Origin: Enoplolaimus lenunculus
Taxonomy: Eukaryota; Nematoda; Enoplea; Enoplida; Thoracostomopsidae
Reading direction: 5' to 3'
NCBI GenBank assembly: GCA_030248215.1
Contig: JASANG010002343.1
Coordinates: 62,001-126,000, forward strand
Length of the DNA stretch: 64,000 nucleotides
Shown: piece after piece, positions 35,000 through 56,373 of the stretch
How positions within the stretch are numbered: the first letter of the stretch is position 1
Layout: each line of letters opens with the position of its first letter
Translations under genes and position numbers: made by a program
Notes under the pieces: generated by a model
Told to the model about the DNA's origin: nothing
Databases searched by the model: none
The model's input: only the letters and a program-made list of their open reading frames with translations

Positions 35000-35154
35000 C
35001 ACTGTAAAAAATGGGAAGTCAAATTGACTCTCTCGGAAATAGGCTTTTCCTGACTACACAAACTGAGTCAAATTTGACTCCACCAGAGTCAAATTGGAAT
35101 CACTGAGCGGTTCATTTCCGAGAGAGTAGATTGGACTCCCAACTTTTTACAGTG
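35000..35154 (+). mobile_element. 155-bp palindromic MITE
   Basis: Starts CACTGTAAAAAATGGGAAGT and ends ACTCCCAACTTTTTACAGTG. Both arms carry ACTCTCTCGGAAAT or its inverse, so about 45 bases at each end pair. Internal words are AGTCAAATTTGACTC palindromes. Confidence 0.85.
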
Positions 35155-35254
35155 TGTGAGCAGTGTTTAACACTTGTAACATATATGCGCAGAGCAAAAT
35201 CTCCACATGACGTGAGAGCCCCCTCGGGCTCGAATGTCAAGCTCCTATACATGC

Positions 35255-35900
35255 GGGGTTCACGTTATAACCGGGGCAGACGGGACACGGTTTGTCCCAT
35301 CTTGATTCGACATCAACGTTAAAATTCGGACTCTTATCGGGTAAACATACCAAACTCGAATGTCATATGACATTAGCTTACAAACCACCGCTCTCAAATG
35401 ATCAATGTGTACAAGGGACGGTATGTCACGTGATACTGTGGGACATTTATGCGAATATCATATGATATTCCAAAATTTTAACGAATATCATATGACATTC
35501 AGCGGGACAATGTAACCTTTGGGTACTAATAAATGAATAAAAAGTTGGACGGCAGCGGCAGAAATGTGCTTTAAATACCAAATACACGCCTGCAAATCGT
35601 TTCCGACGCAAAATCGCTTCAAAAATTCAAATTTCAAATTCTAGTATCATATGATATTCAACAGGACAATTTGGGTATGTTAACCTCAAGTGTGCAGACA
35701 TTTGAAAGTATGACATATGATATTCGCAGACAATACCTCAAATATCATATGATATTGAAGTACTAAAGGTAATCCACACATGATAATAGCAGACAAATAC
35801 GAATTTTGAATACGATATGGGGTTTATAAGCAGACAAAATGTTACCCAATAGTCTAATAGGGACAAAACATGTCCCAAGTGGCCATCGTAAACGCCTCCC
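35255..35900 (+). mobile_element. CAGGGTTCACG element, copy 2
   Basis: Starts GGGGTTCACGTTATAACCGG. It shares the TGATTCGACATCAAC phrase and the TATCATATGATATTC palindromes with 28,839-29,511, and the right end near GGCCATCGTAAACGCC is a degraded terminus. Just to its left, 35,207-35,252, is a reversed fragment of the tRNA-cored TIR element. Confidence 0.7.
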
Positions 35901-36569
35901 GCCCGAGAGACTGGAGATGGAGTTTTACCTTGAAAGTGCATCTCATATGAAATTGAAAATATTCATGTGATAAAGGATTAATGGAAAAATTTTCAGTTAT
36001 AGTATCTTTAAATACATTTTGGTACTATGCAGTTTTAAATCGAGCGATGAATGCATAAACAGGTACATACCGGTTATAAATTGTAAAGGTTGTTTCTCAT
36101 AGTTTTCGCTGAGTCTAAAGGTTGAAAAATATATTTACGTTGCCAAATTGAGAAAACGTTAACAAACAGCTTTATAAAAGAGCAAAAGGCCAATATTACT
36201 TTGTGGGGAATAAGAGTGGTACTAGCATATTTCTATGCTGCCTATACTAAAATCTCAACGTAAGTGCAAGCATATGACTACGCCTAGAATACGGCTCTCA
36301 AAGTATGGGCTGAGCAAAGAATGTATCTGCAGTCAGCACAATTGTTTATGAATCCCACTTAGCTAGTAGATTTTGTGTTTTAATTTTCACGCAGTAGTGG
36401 TATTGCGATTTGTGTGTGATGAGGCGTTTTAGGATACATGGATGAGGGTCTTAATCTCGGCAAATCTCGGTATTGTGAGTGTTTCGGTCTCTGTTTTTTG
36501 AGTATCGGTGGCTTGGAACCAAGACCGGAAGTCGAGGATTCAGCAGTGTCGCTATTGTAAGGTTGTGAG

Positions 36570-37281
36570 TAGGTATGTGCCGATTAATGGGCATCGGCAT
36601 CGGTACTAATCGGCAGTTGCGGCAGTAACGGCATGGGCATCGGCACTGCAAAAAAATGCCGATTCTTTGCCGATACTTTTTGCACATAACAGTCCGTTTG
36701 AATGCTATGAATTTCATTTCTGGGCGCATATCAGTGTCAGTCAGGTAGGATCCGGAACATCAGACCTTTTACTAAGCAACTGGTAAAGCGGGCTTGAGCG
36801 GGGGTCGAATTCATAGCCTATGGATCCTTAAGCGAGCACTGTACCAATGCGCCACGTAGCCTGCCTCTCCAACTGCGTTTTTCGTTGACTGTATGTGTCG
36901 ACCGTACACCACAATGTGCATTGCATTTATTGCGTATCCACCAGGACAAGCATGTCTCACATGCTTACATGCCCTTATTTTCAACAAGGTCGTTCCTTGA
37001 CCGTCCATTCTATTTTCGACTGGATACCGTGTTCATAGCGCGGCAGAGGAAACTTGATATCTTTCTTGCGTTAGTGTTTGAAAAAATTAATAGAAATGAA
37101 CCGTTCATCTAAAATTGTAATCGTTTATGATGGTTAGGGTGTAAGTCTTTATATAATGATGTAATGTAGTATCCTATCTGTTTATTAAGCATGGTGTACT
37201 AAAGTTGGAATTCGCATCGGTTTAGCATCGGCATCGGTACGTATCGGTATCGGCAAAAATTTTGTTATCGGCACATCCCTA
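36570..37281 (+). mobile_element. hAT-like MITE interrupted by a SINE
   Basis: Termini TAGGTATGTGCCGAT and ATCGGCACATCCCTA are inverses with one mismatch. The flanking 8-mers GTTGTGAG and GTTTTGAG match at 7 of 8 sites, the duplication size made by hAT transposases. The sub-terminal parts are rich in ATCGGCATCGGTA words. The reversed SINE at 36,735-37,040 lies inside. Confidence 0.85.
36735..37040 (-). repeat. tRNA-derived SINE nested in a hAT-like MITE
   Basis: On the minus strand it reads GAACACGGTATCCAGTCGAA, the GCATGCTTGTCC-type lead, GGCTACGTGGCGCATTGGTA (box A-like), GAATTCGACCCCCGCT (box B-like) and a CAGTTGCTTAGTAAAAGGTC tail. It matches the 6,280-6,910 copies in order, including the extra 5' segment. 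Confidence 0.8.
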
Positions 37282-37817
37282 GTTTTGAGGTCCTGTGTGC
37301 AATGTATGGAAGTGCTATGGTAGTGCAAAGTATGGAAGTGCTATGGTAGTGCAAAGTAGGTAAAACCATTGACCACGGCTGGTTTCGAACCAGCGACTTT
37401 TGGCTAACCGAGCCAAGAGCAGATATTCTGAAAAACACAAAGAAACTATGAAAAGCACAAAAACTAAGGAAAAAGCATAAGAAATTATTTATTTTGAATT
37501 TTTTTGGTTTTGCCAAAATTTGACCGGGACGAGACTTGTCTTTTCCGGTCTCGGTAATCAGGTCTCTGTCTCAGTACCGACGCCGCATATTTTCATTGTG
37601 CCAAAATTTTCAACGACACTGTCACAACCTCAGTTCAAAGAGCTTTCATTATATACGTTATATATACGTACCTATGCTTAGACAGCGTAAATGAGTTCCT
37701 GCGGTGCAGAAATTAGTATTTCTGCAAATATATACGTTGTGTATTGATAGGTTGACCGTATTCCATGCGAATTGTTTAATTATTTCTACGTACATAAATT
37801 TACTTGCTGTTTAAACC

Positions 37818-46471
<8,654 letters not shown>

Positions 46472-46855
46472 GAATAAGATGCTGAAAATTTGATACTAAG
46501 GGTATCCACCATATTGCTGGTTCTTAGCCTTAACTGTACTACAGTTTTACAGTTTGTAAGTGTCTGTTCATTGTTTATACGTACTGTAATGAGTACTGAC
46601 TTTTTTGTTTTGGGTCTGCATTTCATTATTAAAAATCTTTTCAGCAGGAAGCTCATGGATTTAGAGAGCATTATTTATAGTCCAAGAACTTATCACCACT
46701 CCCGACTACAAATGATTGATTTGGCGGCTAAGTTATATCTACTGTTCTAAAAGTATTTTTCGCTTGTTGCATTCCAATTTTTAGCCTCTTGATAAGGGTT
46801 GGAAATTAAACATATACTGCTGGCCGCCAGTTGCTACTATTATGCTGTTTTATTC

Positions 46856-46861
46856 AATAAA
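46856..46861 (+). terminator. Polyadenylation signal of the SRSF10-type gene
   Basis: AATAAA about 385 bases after the stop codon, the first canonical signal downstream. Confidence 0.6.
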
Positions 46862-46982
46862 ACTGCCATCTGTTTGCGTAGCGGAGCTGATTAGGCATTG
46901 AATTTTTCTAAATAACTAAGGAAAGAAAGCCAATAAGGCATTATAGTTTCTGAAATTTTTAAATAATCTGTGTCTGAAATTT

Positions 46983-48200
46983 TGGCCCATGTATAGAACA
47001 GGGGCTTCCAGTTTTCCAGGATGGAACACTTATGTGCAGGAGTGCAGCGCAGCCACTCCTGTATGACAGCCTGATTTTCCACTGGTTTGGTAGGAAAAAT
47101 CGCATGTATAAGTTTTGCAGGGGAAAATGGAAAATTCATAAGCCTGGATATTCCCTGGTTCGGTAGGACAAATCTGTAAAAGTTTGTTTGGAAAACGGGA
47201 AAAGTCGAAATTTTCAAAGCTTAAATTATTCCTGGGTTGGTTGGGAAAATCTGATTGGAAAACGGGGAAAAGTGGAAAATTTACTTTGTAGTGTAAAGTT
47301 TGTTTGGAAAACACGAAAACTGGAAATTTTAAAAGCTTAGATTATTACTGGGTTGGTAGGGAAAATCGGAAGCGTAGGTTTTGATGGAAAACGGGAAAAG
47401 TGGAAAATTTAAACGCCTGGAATATCCCTTGGTTGGTAGGAAAAATCTGTAGTGTAAAGTTTATTTGGAAAACGGGAAAAGTGGAAATATTAAAAGCTTA
47501 GATTATTCTTGGGTTGGTAGGGAAAATCTGAAGCATAAGTTTTGGTTGGAAAAGGGGAAAATTTAAACGTCTGGATTTTCCCAGGATGAATCTGTTGTGT
47601 AATTTTTGTTTGGAAAAAGGGACAATTGGATATTTGAAAAGCTTAAGGACAAATCTAGGCATTAATTTTCCACTTTTCCCTTTTTCCAAACAAACCTGTG
47701 CTTTAGATTTTCCGTACCACCTACCAACCCAGGGTAAATCTAAGCGTTTAAATTTTTTAGTTTTCCATCCAAAACCTATGCTTCAGATTTCTTCCTAACA
47801 ACAAAGGAAAAATCTAGGCGTTTAAATTTTCCGCTTTTCCCGTTTTCCAGCCAAAACCTATGCTTCAGATATTTCTTACCAACCAAAAGGAATCATATAC
47901 CTCCGCTTGAATTTTTGTACTGTTCTCATTTTCCGAACTGAGCCACATATCCCAATTTTCATAACAAACCAACGAACTAATCCTTCCCTAAGAAACGTAG
48001 AGAAAGCTTGTACGATTAAGTTTTCCAGGTTTTCAATCCTCGGCCAAACCAGTAAATTTTTCTACCGAAATTGGGAATATTCCGGCGGCAGAAGTTTCCA
48101 GTTTTCTCAGCCAAAATTATGCTTGTGATTTTTCCTACCAAACCGGCGGAATTCGTATCCGTCATACAGGAGTGGCAGTGCTGCACTTCTGGTCCAAAAT
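46983..48200 (+). mobile_element. Foldback element with degenerate arms
   Basis: The left half repeats GGAAAACGGGAAAAGTGGAA and GGTTGGTAGGGAAAATC about five times; the right half carries their inverses (TTTTCCCGTTTTCC, TTTTCCTACCAACC-like). The outer ends also pair: GTGCAG...CCACTCCTGTATGACAG on the left with GTCATACAGGAGTGGC...TGCAC on the right. A GGCCCATGTATAGAACAGGG terminus of the TTAGGC-cored family abuts the left end. Confidence 0.78.
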
Positions 48201-49854
48201 TTTCTACCTTAGAATATGGGAAACCCCGAGTTATACATTGGCCTTGAATTTGAACGTAAAGAAACAGAAATTCCGTTATTTCTGTAACATAAACGGACAC
48301 TGATTTTTTCCGGAAACGGATATCCGGTTTACAAAATGGTACAGGGCAGAGTATAATCGTATATCCGTTTCTGTTTCATTCGGTGTCCGTTGCTGCTCAC
48401 GTATATATCGCAGTTGTACATTAGGATGTTGCAATTGTTCGAAATGAAATCCATCCGAAGTCGTTAATATTTCGAACTCCCCGCTATTTTATCTTTGTTC
48501 GATGCCGCCGCTTTTTATCTATAAAATTTTAGAAAGGCCGGTTCATATCTGCAAGCGTCAATCGTTGTTAGCAGAAAAAATACGTATGTTTGAAACTTTT
48601 ATACTTTAATCGGTTTCCGTTATTTTTTACCATCGGTTTACACCTGGGTACAGTATCCTCACAGTTAAGACAACCACTATTATTACTGATTTACATATTG
48701 GACAAACTATAAGAGTTGCAAACAGAGGTAAAACAGTGATTAATGAAATTAATTGATGTTGAATTTGCTAATCAAGCAAACTTGTTGAAGGGGAACAACT
48801 TTATAAAATTCGAAACGTTTTTTCCTAAGTTGCCACAGCCACCGGTAAAAATACTAACGGAGCCAGAAGTCGGTTTTTTGCTGTAAAAGGCAGACCGGCT
48901 ATTTTATCGCTTCACAGTATTCACAAATTCACGAAACAATTATTCCGACAACACATGTGCATGATTTAGGCTATCAAAAAATTTATAATATGTAATAAAT
49001 TCAAAATCTTAAATGATCGAATTGTTACAAATTTTTTTTATTTTGAAACTGCTATACCTACCAGAGTGCTGGGTGTTAATGCCCAACGGATTGTCAACTG
49101 ACGAAAACAGAAACGGAAACGGATAGTGATCAAACGCATATCGGATATTGAAGTACTTAAAAAGTTTCAAAAAATGTTTAGTATTTCTGTCAACACAATT
49201 AAGGCGTGCAACTATTCAATAGTCTTTCAAAATTTTTGAAGACATCAATTGTATGGAAATTTTAAAATATTCGTTTTCAATTTCCATTTCCGTTATTTTG
49301 ATTACTATCCGTTTCCGTTATTTTAACTGTCTGTTTACATCATGCCAAATTCTGTTTCGGCTCCGGCAAGATATGATAACCTTCGACCCCGGCTACAGTC
49401 TTTTTTAGTATGGCTTGCCCCTTGCACTACAATATTCATATGCTCTTGATAATTGGAAAAGTGTGAAGGCATTGCGGCTGGCGTCAAGTAGTTTTTACTT
49501 TTTTGCTTTCTTTTAGCGTTTAAATTTAAAAAATGTCTTAAAGCAAATAAAGCACTTTTTTCTAAAAGTTTAATGAAATTTTTAATGTTTTAATAGTTGC
49601 GTTCAATTGATGCACTTAATATTTACGAGTTCGATGTGAACGTTGAACAATTTTTTTTCTGCACTGAAAATTTCATGAAGTATTTGCAAATAAACGTTGT
49701 TTTTAGCATTGCATACTTTGGCCCGTCTAAAATACGTTCTGCAAAATAAGTGCAGTCATCAATTTCGATACTAGCGAATGGTATTCTGAATCACTGTATT
49801 AGCTTGTTGCCCTTTGCTTCGAGTTTTTGCTCTGGAAGGCTCACGCATTGTGCT

Positions 49855-49905
49855 TTATATATATATAAATATATATATTTATATATATATATACATATAT
49901 AATTA
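49855..49905 (+). repeat. TA-type microsatellite
   Basis: An interrupted run of TATA and AATATATA, about 50 bases. Confidence 0.85.
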
Positions 49906-52113
49906 ATCCGCTGTTTTTAACAGTGTATATAGATGTTTTGGCTTTGAAGCGAATGCCTAAGTACATATTTTAGTTTCAAAGCAATATGTTTTTGTTTTTT
50001 AAATGTTTCTGTTCTACTGGTGTTTATTGCTTGTTTTGCGAAATATTTTTCATCCTTCATCAACTTCTAAGGTTTTAGCATGGCATTTGACTGGGAGCTG
50101 TTTGAGGGGAGCGAGAAAGTTTTCAGAGGGAGCTAAAATATTTTCCTACTGTTGATTCCTTTTCGTCCTGTCAAACAACTTTCGGCTTGGGAAACGTAGA
50201 CGATCAAAGGAGGTGACTGGAAAAAAATTAAAAACACGTACGTATGCTTCAATAGATGCCAAAATGTTATTGGATGCTAGGTCCAGGGCCAAAATGATAC
50301 CAAGCGAATCGCTTGACTATTTTACTAGTATAGGTATGTCAACATTTCATAACACGTAATAAACATAAGGTATATACGCAACCGAAAAGTGGCAGATGTT
50401 TAAAAATAGCATCTGCCCGCTAAAACGGCTACAAACTTTTAGTTTTACAAAAATCTGTTAATAGGATTTTTAGTTTCAATGATGGTTACATAAATTTAAT
50501 CAGAAGTTGAGTTAAAAATGAACCGTTACACAGCGAATGCGTCAAGAAAAAACTACAAAAATGAAATATACAGTAATCAGTTTTAAGTTCAAAGACGCGA
50601 GATTCATTTAACAAAATAATGTGAGCAAATTTAAGCTTTAGCAGAGCAAAAATTCTGTTGTCGCCCAATTTAATTTAAATTACTCACTGCAGTAAAAACG
50701 CAATGAGCAAACACGTCTGGTACATCTAATCAAACAGGTATTACAAAATCAAGTAAATCCGCCGCCACCCTGACACTTCAGCAATACTTGTACCGGATGG
50801 GAGGTGCGACGAAAAAACTTAATTTCTTGCAGCTTTTACGTAAACGTTTGTTTTGCTACTACACAACTTTTATTCGCCAAAAATTAATATAGTTTTAAAA
50901 ATAGTGATTCCGTTTAAGTTCACCCCTCCGAAAAACCGGAAAAAAGCACCCAAAAACCGTTTTTCCATTTGGGTTTTATCCATCGCGCAACCCTGGTATG
51001 CCTCGTGTTGTAGCACTCTCGTTCAAAATTTGATGGATCAGCCAATGAGTGTCTTAAAAAATATCTGCAACATCGCTATTTAAATCATTAGTATGTTTGC
51101 TGGTTTTAAAACGATCTACTTTATATAGTTTTTTGAAGACACACGACTTCTGTTTGTCATACTTTGTTGTTGTGATTCATGTATTTTTAAACGTTAAGGA
51201 TTGGCAGAGCAAATTGTTTTTTTTTCTACGAAAAATTTTTTAGTCATTTTCTTGTTTACACGTATAGCAGTAGTGTATTTTGCGTGAATTTTTGTGTTGT
51301 GCACAGTGATGGGTGAACTGCACGATGTTATTGCAGTTTTGCTACCCGAAACTGTTAATTTTGGTGTTTATACGTTGGGCAATGTAACTTTTCTGTGAGC
51401 TCACAGTTTAACGTATCGCTATTTTTTACTTGTTGTCTTGAGTCAATTGCCGTTATGGTATATGTTTTGCGTATAAAAACAGAAGTATAATTTTTACGAC
51501 CGCGTATGCAAGTGATACTAGGGCGGATGTGTTAAAATCCTTTTCCAGAGAAAACATTACGGAGCCTTTGAAATGACTTGGGCCAGCTTGTAAGTCTCAC
51601 GTTAAATCCTCTTGGGCGCAGAGGTTAGAAATTTTGTGCCATCCATAAATGTGTTGAGATAAATTCGGGTTGCACTGTTAGCTGAAATCTGATTCGTTAG
51701 TCGTAATGATTACAGGGTTAAGCAAAGATTCCGAATTACGGTTATATCCAATTATAATAGCTTAAGTTTGGTGTTCAACAACGTTGAGTCCACTTTTCAA
51801 ATCGTGTATCCAAATCATAAAACCGCAGTGTTAGCTATTTCCTGAATTTCGACACAATTCTGGACGCAACATTTTTCACTCGGGAGTTTTGGAAATTGGG
51901 ATTTCGTGTAATTGGGATTAAAAATTAAGTATTCCACGCGCAGTGCGGAGATCCTGATTTGCTCTAGCTATGCGTGGCAGAATTCGTTGCTGTGAAATGG
52001 TCAAAATAGCTAAAACCAGTTATATACCCAATACAGTATAAAGTTGAAAACGTTTTTACCATTTTCCGAATCGTAAAACGTTATAGGGAGGATTTTAAAT
52101 TTTTTTCGTAATT

Positions 52114-53042
52114 ATGGCAAAATATTTAACCGGCGCTTGGACAATCGCATTAGCGACATTTTGCCTGTTACTCACATGTCGCGCAGAAAAAGCCAGCTCC
52201 GAGCCAGAGCCAAGAGCGCGTGCAAGAGACCCGAATCGCAAAGGCGCCCGAGACAACGAAAAGGCATACATTCCGACTCGTGAACAAACCAAATGCCTTG
52301 GTGATTGTGCTCAAGCGAATCAGAATTTCTACAAATTGTACGGCGAAAAACCGGGAGGTAAACAAAACTGTGTTTCGCTCTTGTATACTGTCTCCAGCAT
52401 CTATGCTTAAAACCTTGCATTAGGCTTAGGCTCAGGCAAAGGCTAACGCATAGGCGTAGGCTTATAGGTTTATAATCATAGGGAAACATTTTCCTAAAAT
52501 TTAGCCTAATAACACTATGAGCCTAAGTCCAAGGTTTAAACCAAAGTGTGTGGGGGTGAGTTCAGAAAACGAGAATTCTTATTTTTTGTATGTATATATT
52601 TTTACTCGTTTAAAACTGAGCATCGTTTTTATTTAATTCGTGTTATCAAAAGTGTCATTGCAAAAACTTGACTGACCGCTGCTATTTTTATTTTTACCGT
52701 ATCGGTGGATTTTTTTTACTTTTTTAAGTTTAAATTTAAAAAAATTTTCAAACGTTTACAGGTATAAAAGACGAAGATGCTCTTGAAGAATTGGGTGAAG
52801 AATATTGTCCAACTATTATCTCGTACGTAAACTGTGTCAAAAATTGTTCCGATTCTGACGCGTTATGGGCAGCAACAGTGAAAAAAATGGACTCAACCGT
52901 ACTTCAAGTTATCGATCGTTGTGGGGTTGGTAGTTCAGCATCCCCTGTTAGCGGTCTAAGTGGACAATGGACAAGTCATTTGTGGGGTATTGCGGTGTGT
53001 TTGATTGTTGTCGCACGGTTGTATTTAAGAGGTGGACATTGA
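52114..53042 (+). CDS. Small secreted six-cysteine protein with hydrophobic tail
   Basis: Exons 52,114-52,357 and 52,762-53,042, joined in phase 1 (G|GTAAAC to TTTACAG|GT), encode 174 residues. A signal peptide (MAKYLTGAWTIALATFCLLL to about TCRA) is followed by a charged Arg/Glu/Pro linker. Then comes a mostly helical domain with six cysteines: CLGDC, CPTIISYVNCVKNC and DRC. The C-terminus is GLSGQWTSH followed by LWGIAVCLIVVARLYL and RGGH. The tail resembles a GPI-anchor signal (a small-residue site in SSASPVSGLSG) or a short membrane anchor. I do not recognise the family; paired-helix cysteine proteins of this size are common on the surface of invertebrate cells. The single intron contains a reversed TTAGGC-cored MITE relic (about 52,417-52,535). 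Confidence 0.77.
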
Positions 53043-54828
53043 AATTAAGCATTCGGACCCGGTGATACGCTGACTGGTGGTACAAAATGTCAAAGTTTAA
53101 AAAACCAAACCATGGAAATGATTAATATTAAACGTAATCAAATTTGATTTAACGGGCATTTCATTTGTGGAAAATATTCTTCATACAAAAATAGTCAAAT
53201 GTGGAAACATAAGCATGCTAAAGCCTTGGCTTCAGAACAAAAACCTTTTTGATGATTGAACCCGCATTCAGCGTAACACATATTGGAAATTGGTTAATAC
53301 TTGAAATGCTGATCATCCATTAGATGGTCCATGTTACTTTAAGGGCGAACCATTTTTTGCGGAACTATAATAGTAAGCTTAAAGCTTAGACGATTTTTTG
53401 TTGTTTATGCTTAGGCTTAGGCTTAGACTTAGCTAATAGCTTCTATTTACGCTGAGGATTAGACTTAGTCGTAGGTATATGCGTGTACTATTGTTGCGCT
53501 CCTCAAAGCAGCATTGATCTGTTAGACAACGTAAACGGGTTTATATTCTATAGTCATGGGTCAAAATTTGACACGGATTGTCATTTCATGTACTAACAAA
53601 TTAATTGTTTATTTTGAAACATCTTAACAACCGTTTCTTGTACAATGCGCAATGTTTATCTTTTTACTAAAGTTCCGTTACCTGTGCATTTGAACAATTT
53701 TGTTCCATTACTGTTGTTGTATCTGGCTTGCCGAAGTTCTGGCATATAGCATAAGGGTTCTGCATGCCGTTGGCTTTACTTTCATTCCAAAATAGCAGCA
53801 CAGGATCTACCAGCACGCTGCTGAGTTCAAATTTTTGAGCGCGTACAGAAATTATAGTGTAAAAGTATTTGGGAATCGTGTCGAAAATAAAACGCTATTT
53901 TGAACGGTTTTCGTGTTTAAAACTGCATCTTTGAAAATGTTTTTTTTTCTAAGCGGAGTAGCTTTAAAATGAATCACTTGCGTATCAAAACGTATTATAA
54001 TGTAAACGCATAAAAGTAAAATGACAACTGAAACAAGTCTCTACTGGTGTCAACGCGTACTGTACTAATTCGTCTAAGAGGGGTGCGCTGATATTTATTT
54101 CGCCTCTCCATAGGGCACCCGCGTCGCTACTTGATTCTGGACTGTTTTTTATATTTCAATCTGATCCCAGTTATTTGGACCGCACCTCTTCAACTTAATC
54201 CAGTCATTGTTTTATGGTTTAAGTTCAGTACTTTAGAAATGTATTGTTTTCACTTGTATGCTACTACGCCCACAGGTAATATTGTACTTTGAGCAGTGAA
54301 TTAATTTCAGTAACGAACTTAAACTCGGTGACCTAAGCATTTGTACAATTTAATGAATAGTGTAATTAACGTTTATGAACTTTAATAATTTTGAACTCCA
54401 TCTTTTTACTGGACTTTAAGTAGGGAAATAGACTTCTATTGATTGTAGCTTAAAATAGAGTCCCCGGACTCTTATTGCTCCGTCATATTCGGGTTGCTAC
54501 AGCAATTGTATAAAATTGCAGTTGGTTCAATGTATTGTCATTTACTTTAGTCACTTTTTATGAATATATGCGTAATAAACATTTTTCGTAGACTACTTTG
54601 CGCTTAAAGACGTATTTGTAGTTTCGCAATAATCGCCCATAGCGACTATATGACAAGCTGTATACCTTCATTTTGAAGGAAATCCCACGTAAACTATGAG
54701 GACCTTCCTGCTAAGCCTAAACTTCAACATACTTAAACCTAATCATAAGCCTAAGGTTCCGAGTCTATAAGTCCCCATCCCAATGTATCCCAATGGGCGC
54801 GCCCCTATAAATAACATGAGACTACAGG

Positions 54829-55641
54829 GGCGTACTGAGAGGGGAGGCCGGGGGGGCACGACCCTCCAATCGGAACCAGTACTTGCGTCATAATTTACAT
54901 ATATATATAAAAATTACGTATGGTTTCTCGCTCGCTTCGCTCGTAATGTTTTTCACTAATCAATTTTCGAAAAAGTTTTGCCTGTGGCGCTGTTCAAAGG
55001 TAGACATCAAAGTCAAATTGTCAAACCTGACCAGCTCAAAACTAAAGATAGCAATAAAAATTGTGCAAAGCTTCACAATTTACATAAGGTGCTATACCAG
55101 GGTGGTTGGTTTGGCGGTTTAGTTACACCCCGCGCTTCACGAATAAAGAAATGTTTTGCGATTGTTACAGAGGGATTTAATGATGAAACAATGTATCGCT
55201 CACTTTGCTAGCGAATTCTTCAAAGCTCAGTCTAAATTCTGGATTCCGGCCATTGCTCACTCTGTTTCAACTGTTAGTGCCTTGAAATATTTCATATATA
55301 CTAAAATTTCCCACCAAGACGTCAAACTGAAGTTATGTTCTAGAGTAATAGACAATAGTGCCTGGCTTTTCGCCCGCAATATTTCTTCAATAGTCGTGCT
55401 CACGTTGCAAACGATTCATCCTGATCCAGATGCTCAAACTGCCAAATTTTAGGGACCTAAAAGAGTACTCTGAAATAGGTCTTGGACCCAAGTGGGGGAG
55501 AGGGACTAACCTCACAAATCCCAACAAAAATTTACCATCTGTACTGCTAAAGGATTTTAAGTTTGCTTTTAGGCGGAATCCAAAGGCACGGGCATGACAG
55601 TATGCACCCCCCCAATCAAAGTTTCACGGTACGCCACAGTG
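54829..55641 (+). mobile_element. Element of about 810 bp, copy 2
   Basis: It starts CAGGGGCGTACTGAGAGG and ends CACGGTACGCCACAGTGG, weak inverted termini. Long stretches match the copy at 29,713-30,455. A 98-codon frame (55,156-55,452) survives by chance or as a relic; it is interrupted in the other copy. Confidence 0.72.
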
Positions 55642-55924
55642 GGCGTATGACCGGTGCATTTAAAAAATTCATCCGTGACAGGCCCATGTAAAGATCAGGG
55701 GCAGAACTATTCTGCGGCACTGCACTAGAGATAAGAGAAAGCTCAAGCTTTAGACTAAGTTTGAATTCGATTCTCACATACGTACATTAAATATTAATTT
55801 CATTCCAGTCTACGTCAATTGAATAATGTCAGTCACCAAGAACTGACAAGATGTGCAAATTCATTACTTGGAATATCGTGTCAATTTGAAATCTTCCTGC
55901 ACGTGAGTTATTGTGGTTCCTGCA

Positions 55925-56373
55925 TTACTGTAGTGACCCTAATAAGAGGAGGGGACTGATATTTATTTGGCCTCTCCAGAAGTACCCCCTTTGTTATTCG
56001 GTTACGGACTGTTATTCATTTTTAACCCACGCTCCGTCGCCCTTCGTTACTGACATATATCCGGTACTGCAATTATCCGTTGTATTAAACATTAATTTTT
56101 CTTGTGTCAATAGCTTGAGTGATAATTCAAGCATATAGTTAGGAATGTACTTTAAAAATTTAAGTACGCTTTAACGTTTCGAATTCAAATTATTTGGTCC
56201 TGGAATCATTTATGCGCTACAATTAGGGTTAATTGACATTTATGGACTCTAATTAGGGTTTAGGTACTTTATCCGCTTACGCACTCTTATTAGGGATACG
56301 GACTCCTCTTGATTCGGAGTCAAAATAGGGACCACTCCTCTTATTACCCTCATCTTATTCGGGTCAACACAGT
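55925..56373 (+). mobile_element. CCCGAATAAGAGG-family MITE, best copy
   Basis: Left end ACTGTAGTGACCCTAATAAG and right end CTTATTCGGGTCAACACAGT are inverted repeats over about 20 bases with few mismatches. The interior holds TTCGGTTACGGACTGTTATT and repeated TTAGGG words. About 450 bp. Confidence 0.8.

Larger units (their letters stand above)
28591..37817. other. 9.2 kb region without gene between gene D and SRSF10
   Basis: Mostly mobile elements: a CAGGGTTCACG element (28,839-29,511) and its partner (35,255-35,900), an element of about 740 bp (29,713-30,455), a MITE with a long TIR (30,885-31,596), a nested MITE pair (31,803-32,195), a CCCGAATAAGAGG MITE (32,472-32,900), a 155-bp palindromic MITE (35,000-35,154) and a hAT-like MITE split by a SINE (36,570-37,281). 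A TG-rich stretch lies at 34,480-34,620. Two short frames near 33,633-34,131 have no recognisable homology or splice support. Confidence 0.6.
46472..52113. other. Region between SRSF10-type gene and the small secreted gene
   Basis: It begins with the 3' untranslated region of the SRSF10-type gene. It then holds a foldback element (46,983-48,200), a stretch rich in ACGGAAACGGAT and its inverse (about 48,280-49,360) that may be another degraded foldback element, and a TATATA-type microsatellite (49,855-49,905). From 49,910 to 52,113 I see only AT-rich sequence without exons. Confidence 0.6.
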
